Shown here piece by piece: positions 28,147 to 36,211 of a stretch of DNA of 64,000 nucleotides. Both the position numbers and the translations under genes were made by a program. Each line of letters opens with the position of its first letter. Positions within the stretch are counted from its first letter, which is position 1. Below the pieces are notes generated by a model. That model saw nothing but the letters and a program-made list of their open reading frames with translations, ran no database searches and was not told where the DNA came from. This DNA is from an uncultured Blautia sp. (GTDB lineage: Bacteria; Bacillota; Clostridia; Lachnospirales; Lachnospiraceae), in NCBI GenBank assembly GCA_946557785.1, contig CAMNTH010000019.1, positions 1 through 64,000 of the forward strand, in the 5' to 3' direction.

Positions 28147-28282
28147 CAAGGTAAGTTCCCTGCTTATAATGTCACCTTTTTCAGTGTTCTCCATATGATA
28201 GGGAGAAAGGGCTTTTTTCCGGCAAGGACTGTATCCGGGAAATTGTCTGGAACTCAATGATTCTATTATTCAGGAGGTTTCT

Positions 28283-29293
28283 ATGAAAAAGAAATGGATC
28301 GCAGCGGTTTTGACCGCAGCACTGACGGCAGCTTCTTTGTCAACAGTTGTATCAGCACAGGAAAAGGAAGAACTGACCAAGGTAACCTTAAATGAGGTTG
28401 CACACTCGATTTTTTATGCGCCTCAGTATGTGGCTTATGAAGAGGGATACTTTGCAGAAGAGGGACTGGACCTGGAGATCGTAACAGGTTTTGGTGCAGA
28501 CAAAGTAATGACGGCTGTTCTTTCGGGAGAAGCGCAGATTGGATTTATGGGAGCCGAGGCATCTATTTATGCGTATCAGGAAGGGGCAAATGACGCAGTA
28601 GTGAATTTTGCCCAGTTAACTCAGCGAGCAGGGAACTTCCTGGTTGCCAGGGAAGAAATGCCAGGGTTTACCTGGGAAGATTTGAAGGGGAAAAAAGTGC
28701 TTGGCGGTCGGAAAGGCGGTATGCCGGAGATGGTTTTTGAGTATATATTAAAGGAAAACGGCATTGATCCTTTGAAAGATCTGGAAATTGACCAGAGCAT
28801 TGACTTTGGCTCTACAGCTGCGGCCTTTTCCGGCGGATTGGGAGATTTCAGCGTAGAATTTGAGCCGTCAGCCACAGCTTTGGAAAAAGAGGGAGCAGGA
28901 TATGTGGTAGCTTCCCTTGGCGTAGATTCCGGTTATGTGCCTTATACTTCCTATAGCGCAAAAACCAGTTATATGGAAGAAAATCCGGAAGTAATACAGA
29001 AATTTACCAATGCCCTTCAAAAAGGAATGGAATATGTTCAGGAGCATACACCTGAGGAAATTGCAGAGGTGATTGCTCCGCAGTTCCCGGAAACGGATCT
29101 TGAAACCATTACCACGATTGTGAAGAGATACCATGAACAGGATACCTGGAAAGAGAACCTGGTATTTGAGAAAGAAAGCTTTGAGCTTCTGCAGGATATC
29201 CTGGAAAGCGCAGAGGAACTGAAGGAACGGACGGATTACGATAAACTGGTAACCATCGAATACGCAGAGAATGCCTTTAAAGAGATGAAATAA
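28283..29293 (+). CDS. NMT1/SsuA-type ABC substrate-binding protein, orphan
   Basis: 336 residues. A signal peptide (about 1-25, cleavage likely after VSA) precedes an NMT1/THI5-like periplasmic-binding fold: YAPQYVAYEEGYFAEEGLDLE, DKVMTAVLSGEAQIGFMG, WEDLKGKKVLGGRKGGMPE. Relatives bind pyrimidine precursors of thiamine, alkanesulfonates, nitrate or similar small molecules. There is no cysteine near the cleavage site, so it is not a lipoprotein, unlike most Gram-positive binding proteins. No permease or ATPase gene is adjacent, only the deletion scar upstream and a terminator downstream. A CAGGAGG ribosome site precedes the ATG. The ligand is unknown. Confidence 0.85.
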   Translation: MKKKWIAAVLTAALTAASLSTVVSAQEKEELTKVTLNEVAHSIFYAPQYVAYEEGYFAEEGLDLEIVTGFGADKVMTAVLSGEAQIGFMGAEASIYAYQEGANDAVVNFAQLTQRAGNFLVAREEMPGFTWEDLKGKKVLGGRKGGMPEMVFEYILKENGIDPLKDLEIDQSIDFGSTAAAFSGGLGDFSVEFEPSATALEKEGAGYVVASLGVDSGYVPYTSYSAKTSYMEENPEVIQKFTNALQKGMEYVQEHTPEEIAEVIAPQFPETDLETITTIVKRYHEQDTWKENLVFEKESFELLQDILESAEELKERTDYDKLVTIEYAENAFKEMK

Positions 29294-29300
29294 TTTAAAA

Positions 29301-29342
29301 AGTCTGTGTGGGTATATAAAGAGCATCCACACAGGCTTTTTT
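29301..29342 (+). terminator. Terminator after the NMT1-type binding protein
   Basis: GTCTGTGTGG pairs with CCACACAGGC and is followed by six T residues. It lies just past the stop codon and directly abuts the palindromic repeat copy that follows. Confidence 0.8.
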
Positions 29343-29404
29343 GTATCATAGGAAAGTATTCCAGATTGTTCTGAATTCAATGAGGATTCCTGTGACACAA
29401 AAAA
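29337..29404. repeat. Dispersed palindromic repeat, copy 1
   Basis: Outer arms TTGTATCATAGGAA and TTCCTGTGACACAA are near-complementary and flanked by T- and A-runs. A shorter inner inverted repeat surrounds ATTGTTCTGAAT. A closely similar copy lies at 32332-32398 and a lone arm at 55695-55708. The core from CAGATTG to GATTCCT (30 nt) is identical in copies 1 and 2. Confidence 0.8.
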
Positions 29405-29480
29405 TTGGGTATATTTAACAAAATATTAATTGTGATTTTGTAAAAGAAAAACAAAATCACAATAAGACAGCAGAAAATAG

Positions 29481-29509
29481 TTGCATATTATGTAGATATA
29501 TGCTATTAT
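29481..29509 (+). promoter_or_regulatory. Candidate promoter of the GH28-like operon
   Basis: TTGCAT at 29481-29486 and TATTAT at 29504-29509 with a 17-nt spacer. Transcription would start near 29516, just before a strong palindromic element. Confidence 0.6.
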
Positions 29510-29519
29510 ACGAAAAGTT

Positions 29520-29558
29520 CGGAAACGTTACCGGTAACAATACCGGGAGCGTTTCCGG
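29520..29558. promoter_or_regulatory. Candidate LacI-family or CcpA operator at the GH28-like operon
   Basis: CGGAAACG at 29520-29527 is mirrored by CGTTTCCG at 29550-29557, and a perfect palindrome GTTACCGGTAAC lies at 29527-29538 between them. It sits just downstream of the predicted transcription start. The central CG and symmetry are typical of LacI-family sites; the LacI gene at 35.1 kb is the obvious candidate, with CcpA as an alternative. Confidence 0.55.
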
Positions 29559-29582
29559 TACAAGTTGAGGAGGTTCAGAAAC

Positions 29583-30947
29583 ATGAAAAAACAGGTGAAC
29601 TGGAGAAAGCAGGAGTTTGTCCCGAAACCGGCCATGGATAAGCAGATGTATGAGGTAAATTCCATCGAAGAATTTTCACATTCACAACTTTATACTGTGC
29701 AGTGTAATGGCGAGGAGCTTCCAGTGTATCATACAGAGTTTTTTGACTATGTGCTGCCGGTAGTGCACTATTGTGAGCATCTTCAGTTTCAGATTCAGAT
29801 CCATGAAACATTTGAGAAACTGCAGATTCGTCCTTTGCATAAGAAGAAAGAGTTTCATCTGACAGGCAATGGTATAGAATTGTCTATGAATGAACCGGAG
29901 AAACTGATTATTGAGATTGATGATGATTTGCTTCGTCCTTTGTATCTGCTCTGTGCAGCCTATATGGAGAAGCCGGAAAGGGTAACCCATTATTTTGAAA
30001 AGGGACAGGTTTACAATGTGAATTTGCTGACACTTCACACAGATGATGTAGTTTACATAGAAGAAGGAAGTATTGTGTGCGGACGCATTGGCTCCAGAAT
30101 GGCAGATCATGTGCAGATCCTGGGAAATGGAATTCTTTATGGAGGCGTATGGCATAATTGGGATGAGAATTCCGGTGAACAGATGCTTTGCCCTATTCTG
30201 GGAGACGATATTCATATTGAGGGAATCAGCATTGTAGATGGCGGTTCCTGGGGGATTGTACCCATTGCGTGTAAGAATGTGACAATTCGGAATGTCAATG
30301 TTATGTCAAAGGTTATTACAGGAGACGGGCTGGATATCGTAGGCTGTGAGGATGTGCTCGTGGAAAACTGTTTTATCCGGGCAAATGATGACTGCATTTC
30401 TATTAAGGGATGTGAAAATATGGATCCTTCCGGCTGCCGTGATACGAAAAGGGTGCATGTAAAAGACTGCCTGTTTTGGAATGCAGAGTTTGGCAATGCA
30501 CTGGAAATCGGTTATGAGACAAGATGTGAGGAAATCTGTGATATTCGGTTTGAGAATTGTGACATTGTGCATTGCGAATATGAGGGGAATCAAAGCGGCG
30601 GTGTTCTGACGATTCATAATGCTGATCGGGCCTATGTTCATCATATATATTATGAAAACATTCGTATTGAGGATGCGCAGGAGAAGTTTGTGGATATCAA
30701 GACTTTAGATTCTAAGTATTCCACAGACAGCACCAGGGGAATGATTTCTAACATTTATTTTAAAAATATAGAAATTACCGGAGGAGTATTTCCGGTTTCC
30801 ATTATACGAGGCTTTGAGATGAGGAACCAATTGTGCAGGCCAAAAGATTTCTATTATGACAACGTGGTTATCCTTGGCAAAAAGGTCATGAATAAAAGCG
30901 ATATGCATATGGTTGTGGAATTGACAGACGATCTGCATTTTTGCTGA
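29583..30947 (+). CDS. GH28-like (polygalacturonase-type) right-handed beta-helix protein
   Basis: About 454 residues, no signal peptide, so probably cytoplasmic. The parallel beta-helix shows repeating NVTIRNVNV, DVLVENCFI and RVHVKDCLF rungs. GH28 motifs are partly present: GDGLD at 247-251 (cf. NTDG) and NDDCISIK at 268-275 (cf. DDCIAIK) carry the catalytic aspartates. The GHG motif is replaced by GNALEIG at 304-310, so the usual His is missing. GH28 enzymes hydrolyse galacturonan or rhamnogalacturonan links. ATG at 29583 is chosen; GAGGAGG at 29566-29572 is its ribosome site and overlaps an in-frame TTG. It opens a sugar-import operon, so I infer cytoplasmic cleavage of an imported pectic oligosaccharide. 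Confidence 0.82.
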   Translation: MKKQVNWRKQEFVPKPAMDKQMYEVNSIEEFSHSQLYTVQCNGEELPVYHTEFFDYVLPVVHYCEHLQFQIQIHETFEKLQIRPLHKKKEFHLTGNGIELSMNEPEKLIIEIDDDLLRPLYLLCAAYMEKPERVTHYFEKGQVYNVNLLTLHTDDVVYIEEGSIVCGRIGSRMADHVQILGNGILYGGVWHNWDENSGEQMLCPILGDDIHIEGISIVDGGSWGIVPIACKNVTIRNVNVMSKVITGDGLDIVGCEDVLVENCFIRANDDCISIKGCENMDPSGCRDTKRVHVKDCLFWNAEFGNALEIGYETRCEEICDIRFENCDIVHCEYEGNQSGGVLTIHNADRAYVHHIYYENIRIEDAQEKFVDIKTLDSKYSTDSTRGMISNIYFKNIEITGGVFPVSIIRGFEMRNQLCRPKDFYYDNVVILGKKVMNKSDMHMVVELTDDLHFC

Positions 30948-31014
30948 ACACAAGGAAGAACTCAATTATTCAGTACAGGCTGAATTGAGCAATATATTTT
31001 AAGGAGGAATGTTT

Positions 31015-32271
31015 ATGAAACGTAAAATGTTGGCAGCCGTATTGGCGGGGGCAATGACTCTGTGTGCGGGTGGAAGTCAGGCCGTATATGCGGAAGACAA
31101 AACAAAGGTTGAGATGACGGTATGGAGCGGTGAATGGGGTGATCAGCTGGATCGCATTATGGAAGGCTTTAACAGCACCCATGATGATGTAGAACTGAAT
31201 ATTACCATGCAGTCCGGAGATTATTCTGATTTCCTTGGAAATGCAGCAGCTACAAATGAATGGCCGGATATCTATATCCTGACACCATGGACACAGGTAC
31301 AGACCTTTGCAGAAACCGGAAGAATTGCAGACCTGAGTGATATGGCATTTGTAGATAAGGTTTATCCTACAGCGTTAGAGGCTGGTATGTATGACGGCAA
31401 AGTATATGCTTATCCGGCAAACACAGAATACTTGGGTGTATTTTACAATAAAGCTATGTTTGCAGAAGCTGGGATTGAAAGTGTTCCTACTACCAGAGAT
31501 GAATTTGCGGATGTATGTGCAAAGCTTGAGGAAGCAGGAATTGCTCCTATCGCTTCTAACTTTAAAGAATCCTGGACCTTGAAGCATCTGTTCAGTGTTA
31601 TGATGTCTAATGTTGTACAGGATGATATGGCTGGTTTCCTGGAACAGTTAAATTCTGGCGAGGGTACTTTTGGCGTAGATGGAATTGAAGATGTATTTGC
31701 AGCTGCAGATATTATCAAGCAATATTCCGGAAACAACAGAATGGACTGCGATTCTACCTCCGGATTTAATGCGCTGGCAAATAGTGAAGCAGCAATGCTT
31801 CTGACCGGTGAATTTAGCCAGAATGTGGTTGGCGCTATGGACAACCCGCCTGACATTGGTTATTTCGCACTTCCTGTCAGCAATGATGCTGCAAGAAATA
31901 AAGCAGCTGTTGATGCAGGCATCGTATATGCGGTAAGTGCTGATACTGAGAATATGGATGCATGCAGAGAAGTAATTGACTATTTAAGTGATCCGGATGA
32001 TGAAGACGGATACTTCCAAATTGTTTGCGGAAAAGCAGGAAATGCGCCGCCTGCAATGGCATGGAACGGCGGTGTTGAGTGTTCTTCCTCCAGCGACTAT
32101 CAGGAATATGCAAATGGCGGAAATATCACTCCGTGGGTATATCAGCAGTATGTAAATGGATTTGACGTCATTTCCGGTGATATTTTCCAGGGCTATATGG
32201 CAGATGCTTATACCAGTAATCAGGTAATTGAGATGCTGGATGCAGCATATCTGGAGTATCTGGATCAGTAA
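31015..32271 (+). CDS. Family 1 sugar ABC transporter substrate-binding protein
   Basis: About 418 residues with a signal peptide and the MalE/UgpB-type fold: VEMTVWSGEWGDQLDRIMEGF, WPDIYILTPWTQ, NTEYLGVFYNKAMFAEAGI. The only cysteine in the signal region (MTLCAGG) lacks a proper lipobox, and cleavage after VYA is more likely. It should capture an oligosaccharide outside the cell and deliver it to the two permeases that follow. ATG 31015 is chosen because AAGGAGG at 31001-31007 is seven bases before it. A 12-bp perfect hairpin and a palindromic repeat lie between this gene and the permeases. No ATPase is encoded in the operon. Confidence 0.92.
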   Translation: MKRKMLAAVLAGAMTLCAGGSQAVYAEDKTKVEMTVWSGEWGDQLDRIMEGFNSTHDDVELNITMQSGDYSDFLGNAAATNEWPDIYILTPWTQVQTFAETGRIADLSDMAFVDKVYPTALEAGMYDGKVYAYPANTEYLGVFYNKAMFAEAGIESVPTTRDEFADVCAKLEEAGIAPIASNFKESWTLKHLFSVMMSNVVQDDMAGFLEQLNSGEGTFGVDGIEDVFAAADIIKQYSGNNRMDCDSTSGFNALANSEAAMLLTGEFSQNVVGAMDNPPDIGYFALPVSNDAARNKAAVDAGIVYAVSADTENMDACREVIDYLSDPDDEDGYFQIVCGKAGNAPPAMAWNGGVECSSSSDYQEYANGGNITPWVYQQYVNGFDVISGDIFQGYMADAYTSNQVIEMLDAAYLEYLDQ

Positions 32272-32295
32272 CTTGTAAAATTTTGTATGCTGATG

Positions 32296-32327
32296 ATAAT
32301 TCCCGGGTACATAGTCCCGGGAATTAT
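32296..32327 (+). terminator. Intercistronic hairpin after the module 1 binding-protein gene
   Basis: ATAATTCCCGGG and CCCGGGAATTAT form a perfect 12-bp stem with an eight-base loop, 25 nt after the stop codon. No T-run follows, so it may protect the upstream message or reduce read-through to the permeases instead of fully ending transcription. Confidence 0.65.
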
Positions 32328-32331
32328 ACTA

Positions 32332-32398
32332 TGTATCATAGGAAGGGATTTCAGATTGTTCTGAATTCAATGAGGATTCCTATGATACAAAAAAAAGA
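32332..32398. repeat. Dispersed palindromic repeat, copy 2
   Basis: Outer arms TGTATCATAGGAA and TTCCTATGATACA are perfect reverse complements, with an inner TTCAGA/TCTGAA stem. It matches copy 1 at 29337-29404 closely over its whole length. It lies inside the operon, between binding-protein and permease genes; an open frame running through it upstream of the permease is not a real N-terminus. Confidence 0.85.
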
Positions 32399-32435
32399 TG
32401 CCGTAGGAAACCGTGAAGTAAGGGAGCGGAGAGAT

Positions 32436-33320
32436 ATGTCGATATTATATAAGAAAAACAGAAAGTTTTATCTTATGCTGATATTGCCGGCACTGGCAGT
32501 ATATGCCCTGGCACTTTTGGTGCCGATGTTTGGAGGAACAATTCCCTATTCTTTTCTGAAGTGGAATCTGATGACTGGAAAAAAAGCTTTTATAGGGTTG
32601 GATAACTATATTAAGCTGTTCTCAGATACTGGCTTTTGGAAATCGTTTCTTTTTAATCTTGAGGTTGGAGTCTTTACGATTGTAGGAAGTAACATTCTTG
32701 GTTTTGTTCTGGCTTATTTCCTAAATGAAAATATTAAGGCAAAAGGCGTTATAAGGGCAATGTTTTTTATCCCTAATATTGTTAGTGCTGTACTTGTTTC
32801 TTTTATTTGGGTATTTATTTTTACCTGTGCTATGCCTGCCATTGGAGCTGCTATTGGGTGGGAAGGACTTGCCAATGTAAGCTGGTTTGGAACTCCGGGA
32901 ATGGCGACGATCACGATCATTGTAGTATCTGTATGGCAGAATGTGGGATTTCTGATGATCATTTATACAGCTGGACTTCAGACAATACCAAAAGACGTTA
33001 TGGAATCTGCACAGCTGGATGGCTGCAGCGGTTTAAAGAAGGTTTTGAAGATTGAACTCCCTCTTTTGATGCCGACGGTCACGATCAACCTGTTTGTTTC
33101 CATATCTGGTGCGTTTAAGATGTTTGATATTCCAAATGCCATGACGGCAGGAGGACCTTATGGCTCTACCATGCCTGTGGCTATGAATATTTACCAGGAA
33201 GCGTTTACTAAATATAATCTGGGGTATGGCTCTGCAAAATCAGTTGTACTATTTTTGACTGTTGCAGCTGTAACTTTGATTCAGCTGTACGTTACCCGCA
33301 AAAAGGAGGTTGAATACTAA
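32436..33320 (+). CDS. Sugar ABC transporter permease (MsmF/UgpA type)
   Basis: About 294 residues with six membrane helices. The EAA loop reads IPKDVMESAQLDGCSGLKKVLKIELPLL near residue 190, the contact site for the ATPase. The start MSILYKKNRKFYLML is chosen at 32436, after GGAG-rich sequence; the upstream part of the frame crosses the palindromic repeat and is not coding. It forms the importer with the next permease and the binding protein at 31.0 kb. The stop overlaps the next start (TAATG). Confidence 0.92.
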   Translation: MSILYKKNRKFYLMLILPALAVYALALLVPMFGGTIPYSFLKWNLMTGKKAFIGLDNYIKLFSDTGFWKSFLFNLEVGVFTIVGSNILGFVLAYFLNENIKAKGVIRAMFFIPNIVSAVLVSFIWVFIFTCAMPAIGAAIGWEGLANVSWFGTPGMATITIIVVSVWQNVGFLMIIYTAGLQTIPKDVMESAQLDGCSGLKKVLKIELPLLMPTVTINLFVSISGAFKMFDIPNAMTAGGPYGSTMPVAMNIYQEAFTKYNLGYGSAKSVVLFLTVAAVTLIQLYVTRKKEVEY

Positions 33321-34138
33321 TGAAAAAGAAGATTTGGCTTCCTACGATTATTATGTTTCTTTTGGGAATAGTATTTTTAATGCCAATTCTGCTTTTGGTG
33401 ATGAATGCATTTAAAACACACAATGATATGATACAGAATTTCTTATCCTTTCCTCATTATTTATATTTTGGAAACTTTACGGAAGCAATTGAAAGAATGA
33501 AGCTGTGGATGGTAGTAGGCAACTCTGCGCTTGTAACTGTGGGTACTATGCTTTTATGTACAGTTACTTCTTTTATGGGAGCGTATGGTATTTCACATAT
33601 TGAAGGAAAATTTGGAAATATCATGTATCTGTTATTTACTCTTGGACAGATCGTGCCTTTCCATTCCATTATGATTGCACTGTCTGTACAGCTTACGAAT
33701 ATGAAATTGTTAAACAATCTATTGGTGCTGGTATGCCTGTATGCCGGATTCCACGGAGCATTTGGTGTATTTACTTATGTTGGATTTTTAAAATCCATTC
33801 CAAAGGAACTGGAAGAAGCGGCTGCTATTGATGGCTGCGGCGTATTCCGCTGTATGTGGCAGGTTATTTTTCCATTGGTGCGTTCTACGTCTGTGACACT
33901 TTTGGTGCTGTTCTTTTTGTGGACCTGGAATGACTTTTTGATGCCAAACTTATACATTTCTGACGGAGCAAAGAGAACGTTGACTGTAGCTATCTATATG
34001 TTTAAGAGCGCTTCCGGTTCAGAGTGGAATTTGATGCTCGCAGGATTGACAATTTCTATTATTCCGATAGTTATTATTTATATTGCTGCACAGAAATACA
34101 TTACAAGCGGACTGACGGCCGGAGCTGTAAAAATGTAG
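33320..34138 (+). CDS. Sugar ABC transporter permease (MsmG/UgpE type)
   Basis: 272 residues, six membrane helices, with EAA loop IPKELEEAAAIDGCGVFRCMWQVIFPL near residue 160. It is translationally coupled to the preceding permease by a one-base overlap. It completes the heterodimeric membrane part of the module 1 sugar importer; the ATPase is presumably MsmX. It ends 11 nt before the MBL hydrolase gene, which is therefore in the same operon. Confidence 0.92.
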   Translation: MKKKIWLPTIIMFLLGIVFLMPILLLVMNAFKTHNDMIQNFLSFPHYLYFGNFTEAIERMKLWMVVGNSALVTVGTMLLCTVTSFMGAYGISHIEGKFGNIMYLLFTLGQIVPFHSIMIALSVQLTNMKLLNNLLVLVCLYAGFHGAFGVFTYVGFLKSIPKELEEAAAIDGCGVFRCMWQVIFPLVRSTSVTLLVLFFLWTWNDFLMPNLYISDGAKRTLTVAIYMFKSASGSEWNLMLAGLTISIIPIVIIYIAAQKYITSGLTAGAVKM

Positions 34139-34149
34139 GAGATAGAACC

Positions 34150-34974
34150 ATGGATAATTTGAACTTGCAAAAGATCGAAGGGTATATTGTACAACAGGTA
34201 GCAGATGGCGTGTGGGCAATTGATGAATATGGGGTCGCCATTGTTTATCTTGTAGCAGGAACAGAAAAGGCGGCTCTTATTGACACGGGAGCAGGGCTTG
34301 GCAATCTGAAAAAGGTGGTTGAAACATTGACAGACCTGCCCTATTTTGTTCTGAATACCCATGGACACATAGACCATACAGGAGGAGACAGTGACTTTGA
34401 AAAGGCATATCTCAGTGAAGATGACTGGTTTATGGTAGACCAGAAGTATATTGCGTCCAGTTGGAGTGGATTTCTTGATAAGACGAAAAAGGAACCTGGG
34501 TTTTACGGGGCAGAATATATGAAGAAGGACTGGATTCCCGGCGAATTTGAGCGGCTTCCACTTAGAGATCACCAGATTTTTGATTTTGGAGGAAGGATGT
34601 TGGAGGTGCTGTGCGTGCCCGGGCATACTCCGGGAAGTGTGGTTTTCCTGGATCGGGCAAATAAGCTTTTGTTTGCAGGAGATAGTGTTGTTTCCACGCC
34701 AATTTTAATTTTTGACAAATATTCTACAAATGTTACAAGTTTCTGGAATGCACTTAAGGAATTGGATAAAGAAGATTTTGAACTGATTTTTCCCGGTCAT
34801 TATAAACGCCCTATCGGGAAAAAGGTGCTCCATGACCTGATACACTGTGCAGAAATGATTATTAATGGCACTGCTCAGACAGAACCGGTGGATTTTAGCC
34901 ATATGTCCGTGGAGCCAGCAGTGATTAGCCGGTATGGCAGTGCAAGCATTGCATATAATGAGAAGCATATTTGA
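34150..34974 (+). CDS. MBL-fold metallo-hydrolase in a sugar-use operon
   Basis: About 274 residues. The metal motif THGHIDHTGG near residue 78, the later His in CVPGHTPGS and the Asp in LLFAGDSVV match the metallo-beta-lactamase fold with two metal ions. Terminal His in IFPGHYKR completes the set. MBL hydrolases include lactonases, thioesterases and glyoxalases; the substrate here is unknown. ATG 34150 follows GGAGATAGA and is 11 nt past the permease stop, although the frame is open further upstream through the permease. Its operon position suggests it processes a product of the imported oligosaccharide, for example an ester or lactone, which is inference. Confidence 0.85.
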   Translation: MDNLNLQKIEGYIVQQVADGVWAIDEYGVAIVYLVAGTEKAALIDTGAGLGNLKKVVETLTDLPYFVLNTHGHIDHTGGDSDFEKAYLSEDDWFMVDQKYIASSWSGFLDKTKKEPGFYGAEYMKKDWIPGEFERLPLRDHQIFDFGGRMLEVLCVPGHTPGSVVFLDRANKLLFAGDSVVSTPILIFDKYSTNVTSFWNALKELDKEDFELIFPGHYKRPIGKKVLHDLIHCAEMIINGTAQTEPVDFSHMSVEPAVISRYGSASIAYNEKHI

Positions 34975-35056
34975 TAAAAAATAGAATAATCCGCATTGTT
35001 AAAAAATTTCGCCTGAAAAGGAATTGCCAGAATCAGACACATTGTATATAATTGCT

Positions 35057-35086
35057 TTGAATAGGTAGGAGTTTTGTCTGTATACT
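35057..35086 (+). promoter_or_regulatory. Candidate promoter of the module 1 LacI regulator
   Basis: TTGAAT at 35057-35062 and TATACT at 35081-35086 with an 18-nt spacer, about 22 nt before the start codon. No copy of the GH28 operator was seen next to it. Confidence 0.45.
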
Positions 35087-35108
35087 AATAAATACTTAGA
35101 GGTTGATT

Positions 35109-36140
35109 ATGGAACAGGTTACGATTAAAGAAGTGGCAAAACTGTGCGGAGTCGGTATCAGCACAGTATCCCGGGCGATTAACAATCATCCTGATATAAA
35201 TGAAGAAACTAAAAAGAAGATTATGGATACCATTAAGAAATATAATTATGTCCCGAATAACAGCGCCCGAAATCTGAAGCGGACGGATTCTCATACCATT
35301 GCGGTGTTAGTTAAGGAAATAAGCAATCCGTTTTGGGGAAAGGCGTTGGAAATTATCAGCCGTGAGGCGATGGAACGTAACTATTCTATTGTACTGCAGA
35401 ATATACAGGATAATGAGAATGAGGTAGAGGTTGCGCTTCAGCTGGAAAAAGAAAAGAGACTGACTGGAATTGTATTCCTGGGTGGTATGTTTAATTATGA
35501 TGTAGAGCGTTTACGGCAGCTTACGGTTCCGTTTGTGCTAAGCGGTTCCGGAAAGGAACTGCCGAATGTATCTGAAAAATGTGCGATCATTACATCAGAC
35601 GGGGAAAAAGAAAGTTTTGCTATGGTGGACTATTTGTGCAGATGCGGGCATAAGCTCATAGCACTTCTGACAACTTCCGATGAGGCTGGACTTGGAAAGG
35701 TGCATTTGGAAGGCTACATCCGTGCGCTTGAGAAGAATGGTATTGCATATGACCGTAACCTTGTAGTTAAGATCGTAGGAAATGGCAGAACCTATACAGT
35801 TGAGAATGGGTATCAGGCTACAATGGAACTTTTGCAGTCTGGTCTGGATTTTACCTGTATTTATGCTATTTCAGATACGTTTGCCATTGGTGCATGTAGG
35901 GCTGTTTTTGATTCCGGAAAACGGGTGCCGGAGGACTACTCCATTGCAGGTTCTGACGGACTGGATATTGGGGAGTATTATAGGCCATCTATTACGACTA
36001 CATTTAAGCACAGGGAAAAGATTGCAGAGGAAAGCATCAAGGCTTTGCTGGATATGGTTGAAGGAAAAGATGCGGAACGTGTCAGGATGTTTCAGGGAAA
36101 ACTGGTAGAACGGGAGTCTACCAGACGTCTTGAAGAATGA
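35109..36140 (+). CDS. LacI-family transcriptional regulator (module 1)
   Basis: About 343 residues. The N-terminal helix-turn-helix (VTIKEVAKLCGVGISTVSRAINNHPDINEETKKKI) and hinge (YVPNNSARNLK) are followed by a periplasmic-binding-like effector domain (about 60-335). ATG 35109 is chosen; AGAGG at 35098-35102 is the ribosome site, and the TTG at 35103 lies too close to it. It lies between the importer genes and GH43/GH1 and likely represses the module until the inducing sugar appears. The palindrome at 29520-29558 is the best candidate operator. It ends at a hairpin terminator. Confidence 0.93.
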   Translation: MEQVTIKEVAKLCGVGISTVSRAINNHPDINEETKKKIMDTIKKYNYVPNNSARNLKRTDSHTIAVLVKEISNPFWGKALEIISREAMERNYSIVLQNIQDNENEVEVALQLEKEKRLTGIVFLGGMFNYDVERLRQLTVPFVLSGSGKELPNVSEKCAIITSDGEKESFAMVDYLCRCGHKLIALLTTSDEAGLGKVHLEGYIRALEKNGIAYDRNLVVKIVGNGRTYTVENGYQATMELLQSGLDFTCIYAISDTFAIGACRAVFDSGKRVPEDYSIAGSDGLDIGEYYRPSITTTFKHREKIAEESIKALLDMVEGKDAERVRMFQGKLVERESTRRLEE

Positions 36141-36149
36141 AAAAAACAG

Positions 36150-36196
36150 GGCGCTGCAGGCAGGTTTTGTTACCTGCTTTGCGGGGCTCTTTTTGT
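36150..36196 (+). terminator. Hairpin terminator after the module 1 LacI gene
   Basis: An extended imperfect stem built around GCAGGCAGGT and ACCTGCTTTGC is followed by GGGGCTCTTTTTG. It separates the regulator from the GH43 gene, whose ribosome site follows closely, so some read-through or a promoter inside this stretch must feed GH43-GH1. Confidence 0.6.
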
Positions 36197-36211
36197 TAGA
36201 GGAGGAATATA

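Noticed and set aside
28190-28270. Possible further copy of the palindromic repeat before the NMT1-type gene
   Set aside because: Only loose similarity (around ATTGTCTGGAACTCAATGA) was seen, and the outer arms do not match well enough.
32283-32435. N-terminal extension of the module 1 permease frame
   Set aside because: The extension runs through the palindromic repeat and has no family similarity. The start at 32436 gives the normal N-terminus.
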